64,000 bases of DNA from Pictodentalium vernedei (GCA_031216915.1 CM062288.1:182678596-182742595); one strand, 5' to 3'; shown: positions 32,794 to 43,115, counted from the stretch's first letter. Numbers and translations: made by a program. The notes: generated by a model not told the origin, from the sequence alone.

Positions 32794-33144
32794 CTAAACC
32801 CATTGCAGGATTTTGATCCCCTTCCCTTTCATCTTTTTTCTTCGTCCAAACCCATATTGGTCAGGGCTTGGTGCATACTGACCAGAGCTTGGTATCACAG
32901 CTAATTTCAAAATTTTTAAGATCTCATTTCTATCTGGCTGCTTTGAAGATTGATTCTTTGAAGCAATTCTGTTCGCTAATTCACTACCAATTCGATCACC
33001 AGCTTCTTTGATTCCCTGTGAGGCAATTGATGGAGGTAGCTGACTGATACCTGTTCTAAGAACTCTAATCACATCACCAACACCTTCGCCTGTCTGACTT
33101 ATAATATATCCATAGTTGCTGTGATACCTTGTGTGCCGCATCAT
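32794..33144 (-). CDS. Small basic Polinton protein (intact frame)
   Basis: A 116-codon frame lies between the capsid and penton genes. It has a short helical centre (ISQLPPSIASQGIKEAGDRIGSELA would form one amphipathic helix) and a strongly basic C-terminus (GFGRRKKMKGKGIK). Its position fits a small minor virion component. I do not recognise a catalytic motif and the function is unknown. Confidence 0.55.
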   Translation of the reverse strand: MMRHTRYHSNYGYIISQTGEGVGDVIRVLRTGISQLPPSIASQGIKEAGDRIGSELANRIASKNQSSKQPDRNEILKILKLAVIPSSGQYAPSPDQYGFGRRKKMKGKGIKILQWV

Positions 33145-33164
33145 TAACTTATAATAGCTCCAGA

Positions 33165-33881
33165 CTAAATCCTAACGAGGTCTTTATTAGCCACTTGTAA
33201 AACTACACCCCAGTTATCCTCCAGAGGTAGCAATTTCCCATTTTGATCAGTGAGCCACACGTCCAACACATTCTCCGTTGCATTTCTCGTGTTCCTCCAC
33301 TGTAGGTATCTTGGTGTGATTGTTAGAAGAGAGCCAAAAGAACTATTAGGTGAAAAGCTATAGAGGAGAGATGAGTCAGTTTGATATTTATTATATAAAC
33401 CAAATTACAGTGTACTTGAACACTGGTCACATTTTCCAGCTGAGGCACATTCGGAAAATTTTCTGTTCGGTTGTAGAACATATTGCCATTAGCACCCAGC
33501 ACCTTACTCAGGCCTTCACCGAAACGTATTGTATACCCAGACCAAATTTTAAGGGTTATTCGGTTATAGGCAGCATTTTCATAAAGATGAATCGCATATC
33601 TCTCGCTTGATTGTTTGCTTTTTGTGGTGTCAAAATGTCCATTGTTTTTCATAATGCGATGTAGGAAGTTGTTTAATGGACTTCACTGTGTATGACCCAT
33701 CAGGGAGACTGACCTGGTATGAGCCACTCTCAGGCGTCTTATGTGTGGAAGTATTATTGTTCAGTTGCAGATTAATATTCCGCCAATTATACCATATATC
33801 TATATTGATGATAGCTATATAGCTGTCAAGATTCACGGGACTGTTGAGAGCATACCCGAAACTGCTGTTTGAAACAGTCAT
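33165..33881 (-). pseudogene. Polinton minor capsid (penton) protein (broken)
   Basis: ATG at 33881 leads into VNLDSYIAIINIDIWYN and SLPDGSYTVKSI, the single-jelly-roll penton opening. A frame change near 33640 leads to SSERYAIHLYENAAYNRITLKI and IRFGEGLSKVLG. Another near 33390 gives a C-terminal region ending at TAG 33165. Span and position beside the capsid gene fit the pentameric vertex protein. Confidence 0.7.
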
Positions 33882-33928
33882 TAACCGTTGGGATTTACAG
33901 AGTATTCATGCTTATATCTATGTTCTGT

Positions 33929-35258
33929 CTAAATGCCAAAGTTAGTGAGCATTGACTTGCAATCAGCCTTCTTGATTTTTCTATGTTTGAAGAGGTAGTG
34001 AAGCAAGTCAGCTGGCTCGTTCTTCAGTTTGCTTGATGTGTTACCTGCCCCAAGTTCACAAAACAGCACCTGAATCCTCTCAGCTGCCCGTTGCACTGAA
34101 GTGAAGACTCCAGAACCTCTGATTGCTTTGGCTTGGGAAGGTTATAGATTTTGCCCTGCATTGATGTAGATTTTGCCCAGACATTCATTCTCACCAACTG
34201 TCAGGTTTGGATGCTGCTTAGCAGTAGGTTTTAGCACCATATTCTTTACGTTGTTGGACACCCTCTTAGCTCCAGAAGCAGACACCATTTTATTGGGCTC
34301 CTTGACATATCTAACGGATAAAATGTTGTCTCTTTTAAATCTTTTTAGTGGGATAGTGTAATTCCCTATGGGTAGTCCCTTCCCTGTCGTCTGTTGTCTC
34401 TTCAACACATTCCTGTATTTGTTTATGGATGCCAATTCTTGCTCAATGGTAGCAAGTCTACCCATATCCTGCTGTGCGGGGTGGTGTCTTCGTCTGATAC
34501 CACTCTTCTGATCTCCTAACATCTTCAAAAGCCTTGACAGTCGCTGAAGGGATTCTTGAATATGTTTTGGTCATTGTCTCTAGCTGAATCGTTCAAATTC
34601 CTAAGATTCTTCTCCTCATAATAATCCTTATCACTCTCTGTTATATTAATCCTTTACCTAACGAATCGCCCGCATCCTCCCGCGTAATATGCAAATTCAG
34701 CAGTTGAAAAAATATTAGTTTTAAAAAAATTTTAACAAAACCATATCATGTGACCCCTCGTTGGGACGAGCTCGTCGAGCTCCAACGAGGGGTCACATGA
34801 TATGGTTTTGTTGAAATTTTGTGAAAAATTTGAAAAAATGATATTTAAAATAATTAATTTTGATATCGTCTGCGTTAGGTAAAGGGTTAAAGCACTCATA
34901 AAGGTGTATTCCTGGTTGTGACCCATCTATTGCCGGCATGGCTGTTGGTGGTGCTGGTAATTGATGCTGATCCTCCAAAACTGTAGTTTGATTGCGGATT
35001 TCATCTTTCAAAGCATCTATCTCAGCTAATACCAGAGCCAGACTTTTCACAGCCTTTTGCTGGCTGATTAGCTGATTGATTGGATGGGCTTTTGGCTGAA
35101 TGGACTTGCCTGTAACGAGCTCAACTCTGGTTATTTTTTTCACTGGGATTCAGGGTAGATTTTATAGACTTATTATTCACTGCTACCCTTCTCTTTAGCG
35201 CTCTCTCCAGCTCTCTAGACTGGTTGAGCTTCTTGTAGTCAATATCCTTGAAAGGCAT
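33929..35258 (-). pseudogene. Polinton coiled-coil protein with MITE insertion
   Basis: ATG at 35258 opens MPFKDIDYKKLNQSRELERA. After a stop near 35150, a helical region with ALVLAEIDALKDEIRNQ follows. A palindromic MITE (34650-34886) interrupts the gene. Later parts show RLATIEQELASINKYRNVL and a conserved C-terminal domain (about 33929-34140) ending in KADCKSMLTN. The central charged helices suggest a coiled coil. This gene sits upstream of the penton gene in many animal Polintons. The function is unknown. Confidence 0.6.
34646..34890. mobile_element. Palindromic piggyBac-like MITE, subfamily II, in the Polinton
   Basis: TTAA at 34646-34649 and 34887-34890 flanks TCCTTTACCTAACG...GTTAGGTAAAGGG. 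The inner hairpin has arms CAAAACCATATCATGTGACC around GAGCTCGTCGAGCTC. The insertion interrupts the coiled-coil gene and is therefore younger than the Polinton. Confidence 0.9.
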
Positions 35259-35437
35259 AGTTATGTTACACTATATGCTTCGACTAAAATCCCTGTATGT
35301 TTTTACCCACTAGGTAGTTTTACACAAGAAATTAAGACATGTCTTGCTTTTAGCTCTCCCCTATTTTTATGTATAATCGTACCCACTATGTAGTTTTACA
35401 CAGGAAATTAAGTCCAAACTTGGGAAAAATTCCTCCT

Positions 35438-36104
35438 CTACCTAACTTCTGGATGCATGGGGTCAATAACTAGAACAGACTGATCAGTAGTGGCTTCTCG
35501 AAACAAATCCTTAAAGGTTTCAAAGTCCATCTCCCTCGCTAGATCCTGAGGAATCTGCTGTAAATCTTTTTCTGATGTGCTCCTGGTAAATATAAAGACA
35601 TTACAGTTCCTTCTGATGGGTTACGATGTCTAGAAATAGTCCTGCCCAATGAAGACAAGAGAGCATTTTTTCTTTCTCATTTTAGTAAAATAGGCAGAGA
35701 TTTTCTTCAGGCTGTTGGTATTCTCATCCAACACATCAAACACCATCAAATTCTGAAAGGCACTATCAATCTCGGTAGACGTCACATCAGGAAGGTCATC
35801 CAATTCACAACTATATTCTATTAGAATAGGCACACCATGTCTTTCTTTGGCCGCTTGTAGCTTAGCCACTAGCACCTCATCGTACAAAGAACCATAATCC
35901 ATCAACTTAACGAACAAGTAGAAATCTTTCAAAGCAGTTCAACTTGTCAATCAGATTGAGCAGAGTATAGGTTTACCACCCCGAAGCTCCACTGACGAGA
36001 CACCGAAAGGGGTGCTTGATTAGGTACTTGTCATTGTTAGGGTTATTATAAGAGACCACCCCCCCCCCCCGAACTTGCTTATAGAAATACGTTAGTGCAG
36101 ACAT
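35438..36104 (-). pseudogene. Polinton packaging ATPase (FtsK/HerA type, broken)
   Basis: ATG at 36104 (MSALTYFYKQV) runs into a 12-bp poly-G tract. The Walker A region near 35985 is disrupted by a frame change and stop. A long frame (35630-35932) holds the Walker B-like LMVFDVLDE and SLVFIGQDYF (sensor-type QDY). After another shift the end shows QQIPQDLAREMDF and a TAG at 35438. The second Walker B acidic residue appears altered to Val. It would have packaged DNA into capsids. Confidence 0.78.
36059..36070. repeat. 12-bp poly-C run in the ATPase gene
   Basis: The homopolymer lies just inside the ATPase start region and probably caused one of its frame changes. Confidence 0.85.
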
Positions 36105-36117
36105 CCTTCCGCTTATT

Positions 36118-36706
36118 TTATACATCATTACTCAGTTTAAATGGTGTGTATATGAATGGTTTGATATAGCGTAGAGCTTCGCAGCAATCAACTACGACTT
36201 TCAAGATAAGTAAAGCGCAAGGTCTTTTCCTCTCTAAATTACAATATTCACCATAACACCTGGAAAACATTCTCATTAGCAACTCTCCATGACACAGCTC
36301 TATAAATAGTTTCTCACCAGTCAGCTTAAAGTATGTGTAGTTGAGATATATCTGGTCTTTGTTGAGAAGGTCTGTGAATGTCAGATAGAGCGAAATCATT
36401 TTTCAACTTGGCTTTCAGCGTCTCCATATAGTCAGCATCAAACCGTGAGCACGCTTTGCTCTCTGTGCCTTGCAACCTTTTCAGAACAGCTTCAAGGTGT
36501 CTATATGGGTTGTATGTTGGTTTTCTAATGTAGTCCTCACCGTATTCTAGGGCTACCTCTTCATAATTAGTGTCCATCCACCCACAATACCCACATACCC
36601 TCTCATAGTCATCGATGGTCGTCTCATTACCACATTCTTGACATTTATCATCCCTCGCTATTAAACGTGCTTCCAAAATTCTCTCCTTATGAACATCTAG
36701 ATCCAT
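36118..36706 (-). pseudogene. VLTF3-like late transcription factor (one frame change)
   Basis: The frame from ATG 36706 carries two CxxC pairs (CQECG and CGYCG) that form a zinc ribbon. It then has YNPYRHLEAVLKRLQGTES, a signature of the poxvirus VLTF3-like family. A frame change near 36370 leads to a helical C-terminal half (36118-36399) with YFKLTGEKLF and LIKPF-type segments that fits the rest of the family. In large DNA viruses this factor drives late transcription. It lies between ATPase and PolB. Whether it is common in Polintons needs a search. Confidence 0.6.
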
Positions 36707-36763
36707 TGTATATATACATATATATACATATCACTAATTTGGGGTCTGTCACATATATGCTGA

Positions 36764-38010
36764 CTAAATACACTTGTAATGCACATAGGCCAGCGTGTCC
36801 ACCCCATCGTCCAGTATGTATCGCTTATCATCAAAGCAGCTCAGACTGGTCTTGTTGATTTCGTATGAATGAAGCTGACGCTTTTCTGAACTAATAGTTT
36901 TCATCTTGTGATGGAGCTGCAGCTGTTGGAGTGGCGTTTCCTTGTAGTTCTCATTTGTGATACCCCTTTTGATAACACCTTTCTTCACACCCTTGGCTTT
37001 CTTATTACCGCCTCCATCCGCCATAGTGTAACTTTTCATCTTACACCTCAGTCCCACATGCTCAGTGATTGGCACGTCGCCAGCCTCATCTTTCATTTTG
37101 CCTATGACCTTCTTGTTGGTGGGGTCATAGAATGGAGAATTTGGTGAGTTGTCAAAGAGATGTTTATCCTTCCACAGGTCAGCATACACACCTGTTTGTA
37201 TCTAATATGGCAGGCTGTCAGTGTCTGTGAATACTGGGTTAGCTTTGTGCTCGTATTTCTTCTTGGTGCAGTTGTGATGGAAGTCATAAATCAGTGTCTT
37301 GCTCAGGTCCAGGATGCTCATTCCCATATACGCTGGCTTATTCAGAAGAATGCATGCCTTGACCTTATGTACTACAACAAGATCCTCGTTGATGATCTTT
37401 GATGAGACGAAGGTAGGCTTGCTAACCAGATTTCTCAGCTTTCTTTCATTTACAACAAGTTTCACATCAACCCTCTTCCTCAGATTCTGCATAGTCTTTC
37501 CAAACACTCTGTTGTTCATCAACTTGAAGAAGTCTTTTTCAAAGTCATTTTTCGCTGCAGTTCTCTTTACAGTGTTGAAGTCAATGTATTCCTTAAACAA
37601 GGGAGACTGGTCAAACTCAAGAATTTTGTGAACTCCTGCGAGCTTCAGCCCCAAGGAGATTTACAGCTGCAAGTTCCTGTAGTTAAGCACATACTTCTTC
37701 TTAGTAGCCAGAGATGGTATCAGCTTGTGAACACCAGCTACTTTAACATTAACTTCTTCTTGAGGGACATACAGTAAGACGATAGCATATCCTGCTTCAT
37801 CTCAATCTGCTCTGGTGCCAGGGGATAGTCGTTTAGCAGATCATGAATCTCCACTGGATATTCAATATCAACTTCCAGTATGCAACCTCGCTCTGACTTT
37901 TGACTGTAGTTTTCCAAGTTGGCAATAACTGCCCACTCGATGCCATGTAGTAAATAACAAGCAGATGGGATCCCGCATGCTACAAGATCTGTCACGACCA
38001 TCCCCGGGAC
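36764..38010 (-). pseudogene. Protein-primed DNA polymerase B, C-terminal part
   Basis: From about 38000 the frames give GCILEVDIEYPVEIHDLLND, a palm-proximal segment. Next is LMNNRVFGKTMQNLRKRV (motif B region) and FTDTDSL (motif C with the catalytic Asp pair). A TAG follows three codons later at 37202-37204. The C-terminal thumb-like part continues in frame to 36764. The exonuclease domain and polymerase motif A are absent, so more than half of the usual gene is lost at the right end. Other breaks lie near 37660-37740. Confidence 0.85.
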
Positions 38011-38382
38011 GACAAAGGCAATCTCGTGGCATTTCTGATCATCTGACGGCGTATAAAGTCAGCAAGCTGATGTATCATAGCCGAGTTCTTGCTCCTATGG
38101 GCAATATCCTGATGAATAGAGATGAAGCCTAAGGAACAACAATGAGACTATGTTGCAGCAATTCAGATACAAATTAGTTGCAATTATAGCTTACTCTTGG
38201 CATGGACTAGCAGGCTGCAAAAGAGTATGACATCTATAATCATTTTTTGGCAGACATGAATTATTGCCATTTCCTGATTTTGTACCTATCTTATATCTTA
38301 ACATGATCAACAGCTTAAAATGATGTGGAGCATCAACCAATCAGCAGCATAGGTGTTTGCATCAGCCCAAAGTGACACAAAT
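38011..38382. other. Unassigned flank right of the Polinton
   Basis: No polymerase homology continues here, and no terminal inverted repeat is seen. This is probably host DNA next to the truncated element. Confidence 0.4.
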
Positions 38383-38987
38383 AATACAAGTAGGGCTGCA
38401 CGGTATATCGATAAACCGATATATATCGGTATCCAAACCAATATCGTTTGCATACCGGTGTAATTACAAAAATATCGGTTTATCGTCATTATTTATTTAT
38501 CCACAATTTAATTTTCAAGATGGCTTGAGTTTTTTAACTGTAGCCCCGAATGAATAATATTCTCCCTTTACCCAAGGAATCGTCTTCATGTGCCCACGTA
38601 ATATACAAATTTCCCAGTTGAAAAAATAATTTTCAAAAATTTCTACAAAACTATATCATGTGACCTCTCATTGGAACGAGCTCTTTGAGCTCGTTCCAAT
38701 GAGGGGTCACATGATATTGTTTTGTAGAAGTTTTGGGGGAAACTTGATATTGTTTTGTAGAAGTGTTGGGTTTTGGGGGAAATCTGATAAACAGATTTTT
38801 AAAATAATAAATTTTGATATCGTTTGCGTTGGGTAAATGTTTTTCGAACCGCATCATCAAGGCATGCGATTGTGGTACCTATGTTCATATAATTGAACAG
38901 TTTTCGATATACCGGTATACCGCGGTATGTTTTTTGAATACCGATTCCGGTATTCATTTTTGAATATCGTGCAGCCCTAAATACAAG
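38383..38987. mobile_element. hAT-like MITE with 8-bp TSD and a nested palindromic MITE
   Basis: Element 38391-38979 has ends TAGGGCTGCACGGTATAT and TAGGGCTGCACGATATTC (inverse). It is flanked by the exact 8-bp duplication AATACAAG at 38383-38390 and 38980-38987, a hAT hallmark. A subfamily II palindromic MITE lies inside at about 38572-38838. A second copy with the same nested MITE is at 46537-53730. Confidence 0.9.
38572..38838. mobile_element. Palindromic MITE, subfamily II, inside the hAT MITE
   Basis: TCCCTTTACCCAAGG and TTGGGTAAATG ends with a CTATATCATGTGACC hairpin around GAGCTCTTTGAGCTC. The outer TTAA sites are not preserved, as in the sister copy at 53315-53570. A 36-bp internal stretch (TTGATATTGTTTTGTAGAAG...) is duplicated near 38715-38765. 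Confidence 0.8.
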
Positions 38988-39305
38988 TTCCAAGATTTTA
39001 GACTGAAAAACTGGATAAAAGCCCGAAATTATTTTGGCATCAAATTTGAATATTGAGAAAGAAAAAGTGGATGATTCGATGATTTGTGGGAACTGGAAAA
39101 TGAAGATAAACCATTTGTGTATATAGTTGTTGTGAATTTCGTGTCGGTGATTCTGGGACACTGTGAATTGGAAATCTGACTTCAAATCGATTCTCGAATA
39201 GAATGGGGCAACAGATTCGCGAATCGATTTCTTTTTCGAATCGAATCGACGAAAAATAACGTTCTGCAGTTTTCACCAGGTTATGCAGTGAATGCGATGG
39301 TAATT
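38988..39305. other. Spacer with TTCGAATCG clusters
   Basis: Positions 39180-39260 hold TTCGAATCGAATCG-like sequence reminiscent of the hAT-like MITE at 15.6 kb, but no ends were found. Confidence 0.3.
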
Positions 39306-39512
39306 TCAATGTTCAGACAATGACTTGCTTGCAGCGGTTTCTTCAGAGAACAATTCACTCTCTCTCTCTATCTCCTGCTCTGGAAATTGCATTTCGTCCC
39401 TTGAGTGTAGCAAGGCTTCATCTGCAAAGCACCTCGTTGCCCTAAAGGGGCCACGTATTCCACTATAAAATGCCGCGCGAGTCTCGCAAAGAAACTGTAA
39501 ATCCATATGCAC
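39306..39512 (-). other. Candidate acidic exon (uncertain)
   Basis: A minus-strand frame begins after an acceptor-like GATTTACAG and runs 62 codons (FLCETRAAFYSG..., EIERESELFSEE) to a stop. A donor-like GCAAG|TCATT is weak. No family recognised. Confidence 0.2.
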
Positions 39513-39910
39513 CGTGCATACAAAATCTTCAGAGATATTCCGTGTTTTCAGCTTTATATAATGCTAAATATGTCACAAAGATAATGATGAAACGAATTGG
39601 GCCACAATTTGATCGCTGTTACGTTGTGTCGGTATTTGTGTATCATGCGGGATGAAGACTTATTACACGCATGTTCCTTGAAATCCTCATATACTGCAAC
39701 ACTGAACCATGCGGAAATTGAAAATCTGTTCCGCAGATATATGCGGAACGGAAATCGTTGACGGACTATTTTAAAATTGAAGTGAAATTTCACTGGAATT
39801 TCTCCAAATCGTGCGCCGCAAGTAGAATTTGAATCGCTAGAGATAGCTAAAAATAGTCCCCCGAGTTCCAATGTGTCCTATGTGCCAAGGGGCGGCGGAA
39901 CGATTTTCAA

Positions 39911-39942
<32 letters not shown>

Positions 39943-40083
39943 GGGTGGATCGGGCGATGGATGGTAGTCGGTATGAAAAATTTAAATTCCAGGGTCCCAG
40001 AACCCTCATTTCCATGCATCTGAGTGGATATTTTGAGATTTTTCAGGGGATGTATTTGAAAAATTTCACACTTTGAGAGCCAT
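39513..40083. other. Unassigned, with a 20-bp poly-G at 39926-39945
   Basis: A GTGTGTGTG run passes directly into 20 G. No gene recognised. Confidence 0.45.
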
Positions 40084-40190
40084 TAAAAACGTCGGTAAAG
40101 CATACAGGTGAGGTCTATTTATCAGCTTTGGTCGTAAGGACCAAAGCTGACAAATGGACCTCACCTGTATGCTTTACCAGACGTTTTTTA
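40084..40190. mobile_element. 107-bp hairpin MITE
   Basis: Arms TAAAAACGTCGGTAAAGC and CATACAGGTGAGGTC with CAGCTTTGGTC pair with their inverse around a GTAAG loop, over about 50 bp per arm with few mismatches. Confidence 0.75.
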
Positions 40191-40830
40191 ACGTTTATTG
40201 TCTGTGTATTATCTTGTCTGTTTCTATTTAGTTAACCGATTTTTTAACAGACTGCCACTTACTGCAAAAGATGATCTGAAATCCATCGAAACTGAACCAG
40301 TACGAGAGAAACATAGCCGGCGAAAATATGGGGGAGGCTCTGGATCTGCCTCTTGTTTCAAAATCATTGGTTGTGTTAAAATATATGCATACAAAAAAAC
40401 ATGGCCCGGCAAAAAAAGTGGAGGGTCTGAAGCCCCCCCCCCCCCCCCAAACCTCCCCCGCCCCCGGTTCCGCCGGCCCTGACTTACCTTCACATTCTCT
40501 GTACCCACTATGCCATTTGGATCCTGCATGACATGGACACGATATATTGAATTTGTTCTGTATAAGATCACGGAAGTTTTGATTTTCACGTAAACTCCAC
40601 TTACAACCTTTGTGTTTATGCACCATATCTGAAAAAAGGCAAACAAAAACATTTAGCTGGGAATCTGGGTGGACGTCTCAGTCTCAAAATGAATTTACAA
40701 AATTTTGTCTTGACATTTTGTAAGATAATATTGCTTTTATAAGATAACAACTGTAACTAAACACTTCTCTTTCTGACGCAAAACCTTCTGACGCATCTAA
40801 TGAGCACACTCATTAATTTTTAAGTAATCC
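40191..40830. other. Unassigned, with 16-bp poly-C and a GC-rich transposon-end-like tract
   Basis: Around 40410-40482 a poly-C run is followed by CCGGTTCCGCCGGCCCTG, which looks like a terminal CAGGGCCGGCGGAACC of a DNA transposon, but the other end is unclear. Proline- and glycine-rich open frames here arise from the homopolymer. Confidence 0.35.
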
Positions 40831-41074
40831 CAACAGGGACAAATACTATAACACTTTTACACTTGTATTATCTAAAATTATATTTTCAACCTAGTAATAT
40901 AATTGGCTAAAATAAATCATTAGCATTTTAAAAGATATGGCATTTTGCCAATTGGCAAATTGCCACATCTTTGAAAATGCTAATGGTTCACTTCAACCCA
41001 TTTATAGTCATAACTAGATAAATACAATTCAAGAAAATACAATTGTAAAAGTTTTATAGTATTGGCCCCAGGTT
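40831..41074. mobile_element. Hairpin MITE family M2, copy 1
   Basis: Terminal inverted arms (ATACTATAACACTTTTACAC / ATACTATAAAACTTTTACAA) and an inner pair CATTAGCATTTTAAAAGAT / CATTAGCATTTTCAAAGAT meet at TTTTGCCAATTGGCAAA. Related to 55478-55692 and 56454-56692. Confidence 0.75.
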
Positions 41075-41136
41075 GTCATCATTATTTCATAAGTAACAAC
41101 AACAATATCAGTTTCAAAAAGCTTCATCCTATTTAG

Positions 41137-41153
41137 CCCCCCCCCCCCCCCCC
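41137..41153. repeat. 17-bp poly-C run
   Basis: Uninterrupted C tract between the M2 MITE and family B copy 2. Confidence 0.9.
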
Positions 41154-41234
41154 TCTCCCACAAACAAAACAAGAAAAAAATGAGAGAAACGAACTGTAAG
41201 GTATATTGTATAGCCACTGATAATCCCTTTGGCT

Positions 41235-41420
41235 ATTTATTTATTTATTTTTTATGTTTATGGTCACATACTTATGCTCAATGGTTAATCGTGACAGTTT
41301 TACGGGTGGAGGAAGCCGGAGAACCCGGAGAGAACCACCGGGCATCGACGAGCAACTGTCAGCTTCTCAGCATTCTAACTCTGTTCAAGCTCCGCTCAAG
41401 CAGGTTTACAGCGGTTGAAG
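41235..41420 (+). repeat. Dispersed repeat family B, copy 2
   Basis: ATTT-rich lead, GGTCACATACTTATG and the CGGGTGGAGGAAGCCGGAG core, colinear with 15165-15345. Confidence 0.7.
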
Positions 41421-41429
41421 ACATGACTA

Positions 41430-41590
41430 GTTGAACTTTTTGAAAAAATTTCAACAAAACCATATCATGTGACCCCTCAATGGAGCGAGCACGGCGAGAT
41501 AATTCCAATGGGGGTAAGATGATATGGTTTTGTTGTATATTTTTGAAAAACGTTGAAAAAAAATTAAATTTTGGTTTCGTGCACTTCAAA
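41430..41590. mobile_element. Palindromic MITE, subfamily II, decayed
   Basis: CAACAAAACCATATCATGTG and its inverse flank a degenerate GAGCGAGCACGGCGAG centre. The ends are not recognisable. Confidence 0.65.
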
Positions 41591-41719
41591 CATAGGGAAA
41601 ATCTACTCCACTTGCGCACACTCCGCCAACATCAGCTCAACTACAAACACACACATGCAGTCAGTCATGAGTGGATACAGATGGGCAATAGCAACGAGAA
41701 GCATACACCCTTTCCGATG

Positions 41720-41733
41720 CCCCCCCCCCCCCC
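41720..41733. repeat. 14-bp poly-C run
   Basis: Uninterrupted C tract in otherwise unassigned sequence. Confidence 0.9.
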
Positions 41734-41949
41734 GAACAGATACTAGTATGGCTACTGAGTGCTGCTCGTGGCTTGACCCGGCCCCGAACGCCTCACAGCA
41801 AGAGGTTTATAATCACAGCACCTGTAATCCACACCTAGAATGATTTTTTGATACTCACCATTGCACAACGCCTGCACCCCCAACCTCATTCGCTGGTCAG
41901 AATATCACTCATTTCATCGCATATAGCTCTATGGTATCCAGGTAACGGG

Positions 41950-42275
41950 TAGGACAGTGACTCAGTGGTTTGAGCACTGGACTTTAACCCTTTACCCAAC
42001 GTAACAGACAAAACCGGCCCCCGCTATTCACAAAAAAAAAATCACCATTCAATTTTCATTGTTTTTTTTATTTTGCCTCACAAACATAGCTTATGACTCT
42101 TCATTGGAACGATCTCGTTGAGCTCGTTCCAATGATGGGTCATAAGCTATGTTTTGGGGGCAAAAAATGAAAAAAAATAGTTATTCAATAATTTGATTGC
42201 AAGTGTCGTCTGCTTTTCATGTTAGGTAAAGGGTTAAAAGGAAAGGTCGACGGTTCTGTTCAGACCAGCAGTAAT
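41950..42275 (+). repeat. tRNA-like SINE head split by a MITE
   Basis: Before the MITE, GTGACTCAGTGGTTTGAGCA resembles a pol III A box in a tRNA D-arm. After it, GGTCGACGGTTCTGTTCAGA resembles a B box/T-arm. Joined by position they have tRNA spacing with the break in the anticodon region. The TTAA target lies at that point. Confidence 0.5.
41984..42237. mobile_element. Palindromic piggyBac-like MITE, subfamily I, TTAA-flanked
   Basis: TTAA at 41984-41987 and 42234-42237. Ends CCCTTTACCCAACG and GTTAGGTAAAGGG. The hairpin core CAAACATAGCTTATGAC surrounds GATCTCGTTGAGCTCGTTCC. Confidence 0.88.
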
Positions 42276-42281
42276 TCTGTT

Positions 42282-42680
42282 GTATCCTTTGCACTCAAAG
42301 AAATCCGCGCCAAATTTGGTTCCAAGTGGAACCCAAACCCGTCGAAGAACCTAAATAAATGCGTCTTCATGTGATCTAGAACCAGACATTTTCATATAGA
42401 ATTACCTGTCTTGTTTATATAAAAAGTGCCGTTGGCGCGAACTTAACGCATGCATGATGAAACAATTGAGAACACGTTTCTGACGGCACTTCGTCGCCAT
42501 TTCCAAACTTAAACTGAGCGCGGCTTTATATTTTACAATTCGTCTAGTTGATGTGAAAGATTGAAATACCAAAACATGTGTATGCTTGATTCCATGTAAC
42601 CAAATTGTGTTCCCCTACCAGGACAAACTGAAGATCCAGTTCTGATTCCCAGAGGAATAAAAATTTCTCTGTGTGAATTG
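42282..42680. repeat. Dispersed repeat family C, copy 1
   Basis: GCCAAATTTGGTTCCAAGTG near the left and many blocks to the right are found inverted at 60580-61045, including CCCGTCGAAG, CAATTGAGAACACGTTTCTGAC and ACCAAAACATGTGTATG. Probably a non-autonomous DNA transposon. Confidence 0.7.
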
Positions 42681-42823
42681 AATAAAACACTTGACTCCAG
42701 CTGCTCATGTGGATGAACATTGGTGCTGTGTGCCAAGGCATACTTCTCTGCTTGTGCAGAATTCGTTCGTTGGAGAATTTGATATTTGTTTACCACTGTT
42801 CTGTGCGGAGACTGTAGAACCGA

Positions 42824-42854
42824 GGGGGGGGGGGGGGGCAGGGGGGGGGGGGGG
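42824..42854 (+). repeat. Paired poly-G runs (15 + 14 G)
   Basis: Two G runs separated by CA. Neighbouring open frames rich in Gly or Pro are artefacts of the run. Confidence 0.9.
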
Positions 42855-43024
42855 TTGGGGGCACAGTGAGCACGTGCGCATCCACTTTTTTCCACGGACA
42901 TGTCACACGGTCACACAATGAGTTAAAATTGGCGCACGAGGACGTGTCAATATACAGGCATCTCTGTAAAATATCATTTGCAATTTCAAGCAACATTTGG
43001 TCAAAGAATCGCAGTTTCAGTCGA

Positions 43025-43115
43025 TTCGGTCCGTATCTTCTACTTCAACCATCTTCCAACCCGAAGGCTAGCCTTCGAGTTGAAAGATGATTGAAACAGA
43101 AGAAATGGGCAGGGC
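43025..43115. repeat. Hairpin family D, copy 1
   Basis: CTTCTACTTCAACCATCTTC with its inverse around GAAGGCTAGCCTTC. A related hairpin is at 45645-45735, on the other side of the glycosyltransferase gene. Confidence 0.6.

Larger units (their letters stand above)
27320..38010 (-). mobile_element. Polinton/Maverick (adintovirus-like) remnant
   Basis: Thirteen minus-strand genes occur in the order expected for animal Polintons: PolB C-terminus, VLTF3-like, ATPase, coiled-coil protein, penton, small basic protein, major capsid, core protein, protease, zinc ribbon-PLA2, integrase, fiber-like and hydrophobic protein. Most carry frame changes or stops. Two MITEs have inserted into it. The right end is lost inside PolB and no terminal inverted repeats or 6-bp target duplication could be identified. 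It is an inactive integrated copy. Confidence 0.92.

Noticed and set aside
40198..40652. Overlapping Gly/Pro-rich frames on both strands
   Set aside because: They run through a 16-bp poly-C tract and neighbouring C-rich sequence; composition comes from the homopolymer.
42533..43090. Pro-rich minus-strand and Gly-rich plus-strand frames
   Set aside because: Same artefact, from the paired poly-G runs at 42824-42854.
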